Made by a program: the position numbers and the translations under genes. Shown here piece by piece: positions 61,408 through 64,000 of a stretch of 64,000 bases of DNA. The notes beneath the pieces are model-generated. The model worked only from the letters and a program-made list of their open reading frames with translations, searched no databases and was not told the DNA's origin. The DNA comes from Schizochytrium sp. TIO01. Taxonomy: Eukaryota > Sar > Bigyra > Thraustochytrida > Thraustochytriidae. The DNA lies in assembly GCA_004764695.1 (NCBI GenBank), contig SMSO01000007.1:203501-267500 (forward strand), in the 5' to 3' direction. The number at the start of each line of letters is the position of its first letter. Position 1 is the stretch's first letter.

Positions 61408-64000
61408 AGTGGGCATCGGCTTCTACACAGAATTCTAAAGCACCAAACATCACTCAGAACGACATTTTTACATCAATGAATCAATGAACCAACCACATCA
61501 GTTTGAGGTGTTTCCCGCATACAGATTCCACGCCCGCAGCTTTCAAGCTCGATGGTTGTTTTCATAGAGTCCAAAGTTGGTTTCTTCAACTTCGCTGTGG
61601 TTGATTGATGATTACCGCTAGTGAACTCAAACTAATATTCGATAAATTGTTTTCGCAAAAAATAAACAAAGAAAGACCACCAAGAAGAAGCTTGCGTTGA
61701 AGTAGACGACGCCTGTCAGATCAAAGAAGTGGGTGGACGAAAATCGAGACGAATGCGACGCAGAGGCGATATGCACGAAAGCTCCATGCTCGGTAACCTC
61801 GTGCCGCGAGAATCCAGCTTATATAGCCGCCAAACCTCTATATTGCTCTCCTGTATAACCCACTTGTGCTCTGTATACTCTACTTATGAGGCCACCACAT
61901 AATGGATTATACAGACGTTCTTCACGAATTCCGCAGCTGGTTCAAAGGTGCTTCCGCAACACAGCTGCGGGAAGCACGGAGTCGGAGTTGTCCCGCAGTA
62001 GCTGCCAAGGTGTGGAGGGAAGCTCAGGTTCCTGAGGTAGAAGAGCATTGAGAGCTGTGAAGCTGCGAAAGCTGTTTGGCGGCTTCCTTGCTTTCAATTC
62101 TTGATCTGCTTCTTCATGTGTGGTGGCAAGCCTCACCACAAAAGTTACCGCAAAGATCGGCCCACGCCATCGGACGCGCCACCCATCTCGGCCGAGTCGC
62201 CCCCAGAGTCGATCTTCCCCACGCTCTTCTCTCGTTTAAGCTACTTTTGATTGCCGCATGGCCTCAAGACATCACTCACTTGTTTGGACATATTTCTGTG
62301 CAAGATTAGGACGTCTTCTTTAAGCACCTACCTAGGTGGCATACGGAGAAGCGCAATCGTCGCTATCGAAGAGTCAATCAACTTGTATCATTCAAGGCTT
62401 GATCACTTTGGGCACCCACCTCGTGACTTGACTTGAGGACTTCTTGGAATAAGTTACCTGCCTCTAGCTAGGTACCTTGTAGGTAAAAAAGCACATCGAT
62501 TCGAACCGAAACAAATTCTAGCCAGCCAACAGCCAGGTGCTGCTCTACTTTCCCGTTCGCATGCTTCCTGGCCATCGCCATCCTGATCGCCGCAAACTTC
62601 AACTTCTAGCTGGCTGGTTGGTTCCCCAGCCGTCCCTTTGCAATATCTGTTCTCAGATCCATTCGGGGTTAGCAGCTTATCGATTTGGCTCGCTCCCAGG
62701 CCTCCAGCTGGCTGCCATGATGCGCTCTGATGACCTTCTCCAACCTCAAGACGAAGGCAGACCCAGCTTGCCGTATTCGGTTTCTCGTTGGCGAGAACAA
62801 TGCGCTGCGAGCTCCGAGTCCACGCTGGCCTCGAGGTCCGCGAATCCCCGGAGATCTACTAGCTATCAGGAGCTCGAAGGCCGCGCTCACTCAAAAGGCA
62901 CACAACCTGCACCTGACCGTTTGGACTCTGAGAGGTTGAGATCCCAAGGGGTCACCAGGCCTCGCGGCTTCCTGCCAGCGCGCACCCAGCTCTTGTCGTT
63001 TTCCATGCCGGTCTCTTCGGCGTCATCGTGCGTACATCTTCATCTCAAATCAGAGTTTGAAGTACGATTTCAGATTTGAATTTGCAATTTGAGTTTGCAA
63101 ATTGCAAATTTGAATTTGAATTTGAATTTGCGAATTTGAATTTGAATTTGAATTTGCATTTGATATACGTAACACTACTGTTTATTTTATTTTTGAATTA
63201 AAAATTAATTTTTAAACTAGTAAGCCTTCAGTCAGAACTCGATCGGGACTCGCGTGCACAACAAGAAGAACTTAAGGCCAGTCGCATCCGTGGATTGCCG
63301 CTGTTGCCGCTGCTGTTGAGTTGTGGACCAAGTTGTGGTGGCGGTGGTGGTGGTCTTATTGGATGTTTTCAATCATGCACGAATGCTGTCAGCTAGCCAG
63401 CTTCCTCTCAGGTGCTTCCAGCACAGACTGTAACAACACAGTGGCACTGGCTCGCCAAGTACCTTCTACCAGCATGTGCTGCGCAAGGATGGTGCTCTCA
63501 TCTACACAGGGCTCAACATTTTGGCGACAGACTGACCGCATCGTCCAAGCTCGTTTGCCTTAGGTAGCTTGTTTGCTTGCTTCTCGGTGCATGGGATTAG
63601 CTCGCACTCAGGTTCCCCGTCAATGGATGCCAACATGGGCTTTGAAGATAACACATACGTAGACTTGAAGAAGAAGAGGCACACTCGACTTGGTGTGGCG
63701 TAGCTTGACTCGGAATGGGCGAGGGATGTCGCCATTGTTCTAGTACTTAGTACTTACTACCTAGAAACGTTGTTCTATCTAGTTATAATTCTACTAGGCG
63801 TACCTATGCGTTGTATAATCAAGAGCGCAAGCAGAGACACGGCAATTTTCCTTGCAAACTTGCTCTTGTCTTAGACTGTGTGCTGACTTGTGTCCCGCTC
63901 AAGCCTCAAGTGCATTATAGGGGGTTTCAGTCGTATGATCAGTTTTTTTGTTTATCTAAGCCATCAACAACACAGCTAGCCAATCGTTTAGCGTCGCTGC
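61403..64000. other. Right-end region, no supported gene
   Basis: An ORF from the ATG at 62561 to 63079 (172 aa, Arg/Ser-rich) and several shorter ORFs lack recognisable domains and overlap on both strands. AGCCAGC/CTGGCTGG words recur at 62520-62545 and 62605-62615. The region is probably promoter and intergenic DNA, or spliced exons I cannot resolve. Confidence 0.4.
63071..63163. repeat. AATTTG hexanucleotide repeat
   Basis: Irregular tandem array of TTTGAA/TTTGCAAA words over about 90 bp, with an inverted-repeat character (GCAAATTGCAAATTTG). Confidence 0.85.

Noticed and set aside
61112-61438. Plus-strand ORF of 108 codons ending in poly-Lys
   Set aside because: Antisense to the 5' part of the F-box frame and extended only by the 54-base A tract.
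1-64000. CRISPR arrays, operons, riboswitches or prokaryotic mobile elements
   Set aside because: None seen. Spacing, promoter elements and gene families are all eukaryotic, and the tandem repeats lack repeat-spacer architecture.

Overview
This window is eukaryotic nuclear DNA from a gene-sparse, largely intron-poor protist. I see long uninterrupted ORFs for eukaryote-only families: ALG3 mannosyltransferase, a PHD/PWWP chromatin reader, an F-box/LRR protein, cytochrome b561, an ARM-repeat/BTB protein and an N-myristoylation-type dual-specificity phosphatase. TATA boxes lie near several starts, CACC-ATG-G contexts recur, and a decayed Ty1/copia retroelement is present. There are no operons and no Shine-Dalgarno signals. 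The mixture would fit a stramenopile such as a labyrinthulomycete, but that placement is inference and I cannot exclude other intron-poor algae or protists.

Region 1 (1-14.6 kb) is a tandem array of three paralogous genes, here called A (1070-2872), B (5547-7652) and C (10905-12755). They encode acidic, Ser-rich proteins of about 600-700 residues that I cannot assign to a known family. Each has an acidic N-terminus, a conserved central domain, a variable number of basic 'RRRS...LQ..TS..HN.EHC' cassettes, a Ser/Asn-rich linker and a helical C-terminal domain. B and C share an almost identical 3' half and downstream flank (offset 5103 bp), while the 5' end and upstream region of C match A, so C is a mosaic. 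A solo LTR and a broken NOB1-like pseudogene lie between A and B.

Region 2 (14.6-28 kb) holds an ARM/BTB gene (+), ALG3 (-) and a four-CBS-domain protein (-). A 24-bp tandem repeat lies upstream of the ARM/BTB gene, and a duplicated 3' flank with palindromes follows it. Region 3 (28-31.1 kb) is repeat-rich: 134-141 bp tandem repeats, LTR copies and a copia remnant that has lost its reverse transcriptase.

Region 4 (31.4-43.5 kb) holds a TET/JBP-like 2-oxoglutarate dioxygenase (+), a Sel1-repeat protein with a probable mitochondrial presequence (-), a candidate spliced membrane-protein gene (+), cytochrome b561 (+), a candidate seven-exon gene (+) and a PWWP/PHD protein (+). Region 5 (45.4-64 kb) holds a CHK-type (ecdysteroid kinase-like) phosphotransferase (-), a dual-specificity phosphatase (-), about 6.7 kb rich in microsatellites with no convincing gene, a coiled-coil/LRR protein (+) and an F-box/LRR protein (-).

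The genes are functionally unrelated housekeeping and regulatory genes. The least explained and most interesting element is the expanding A/B/C paralog array. All function statements rest on motif recognition by eye; no database search was run.
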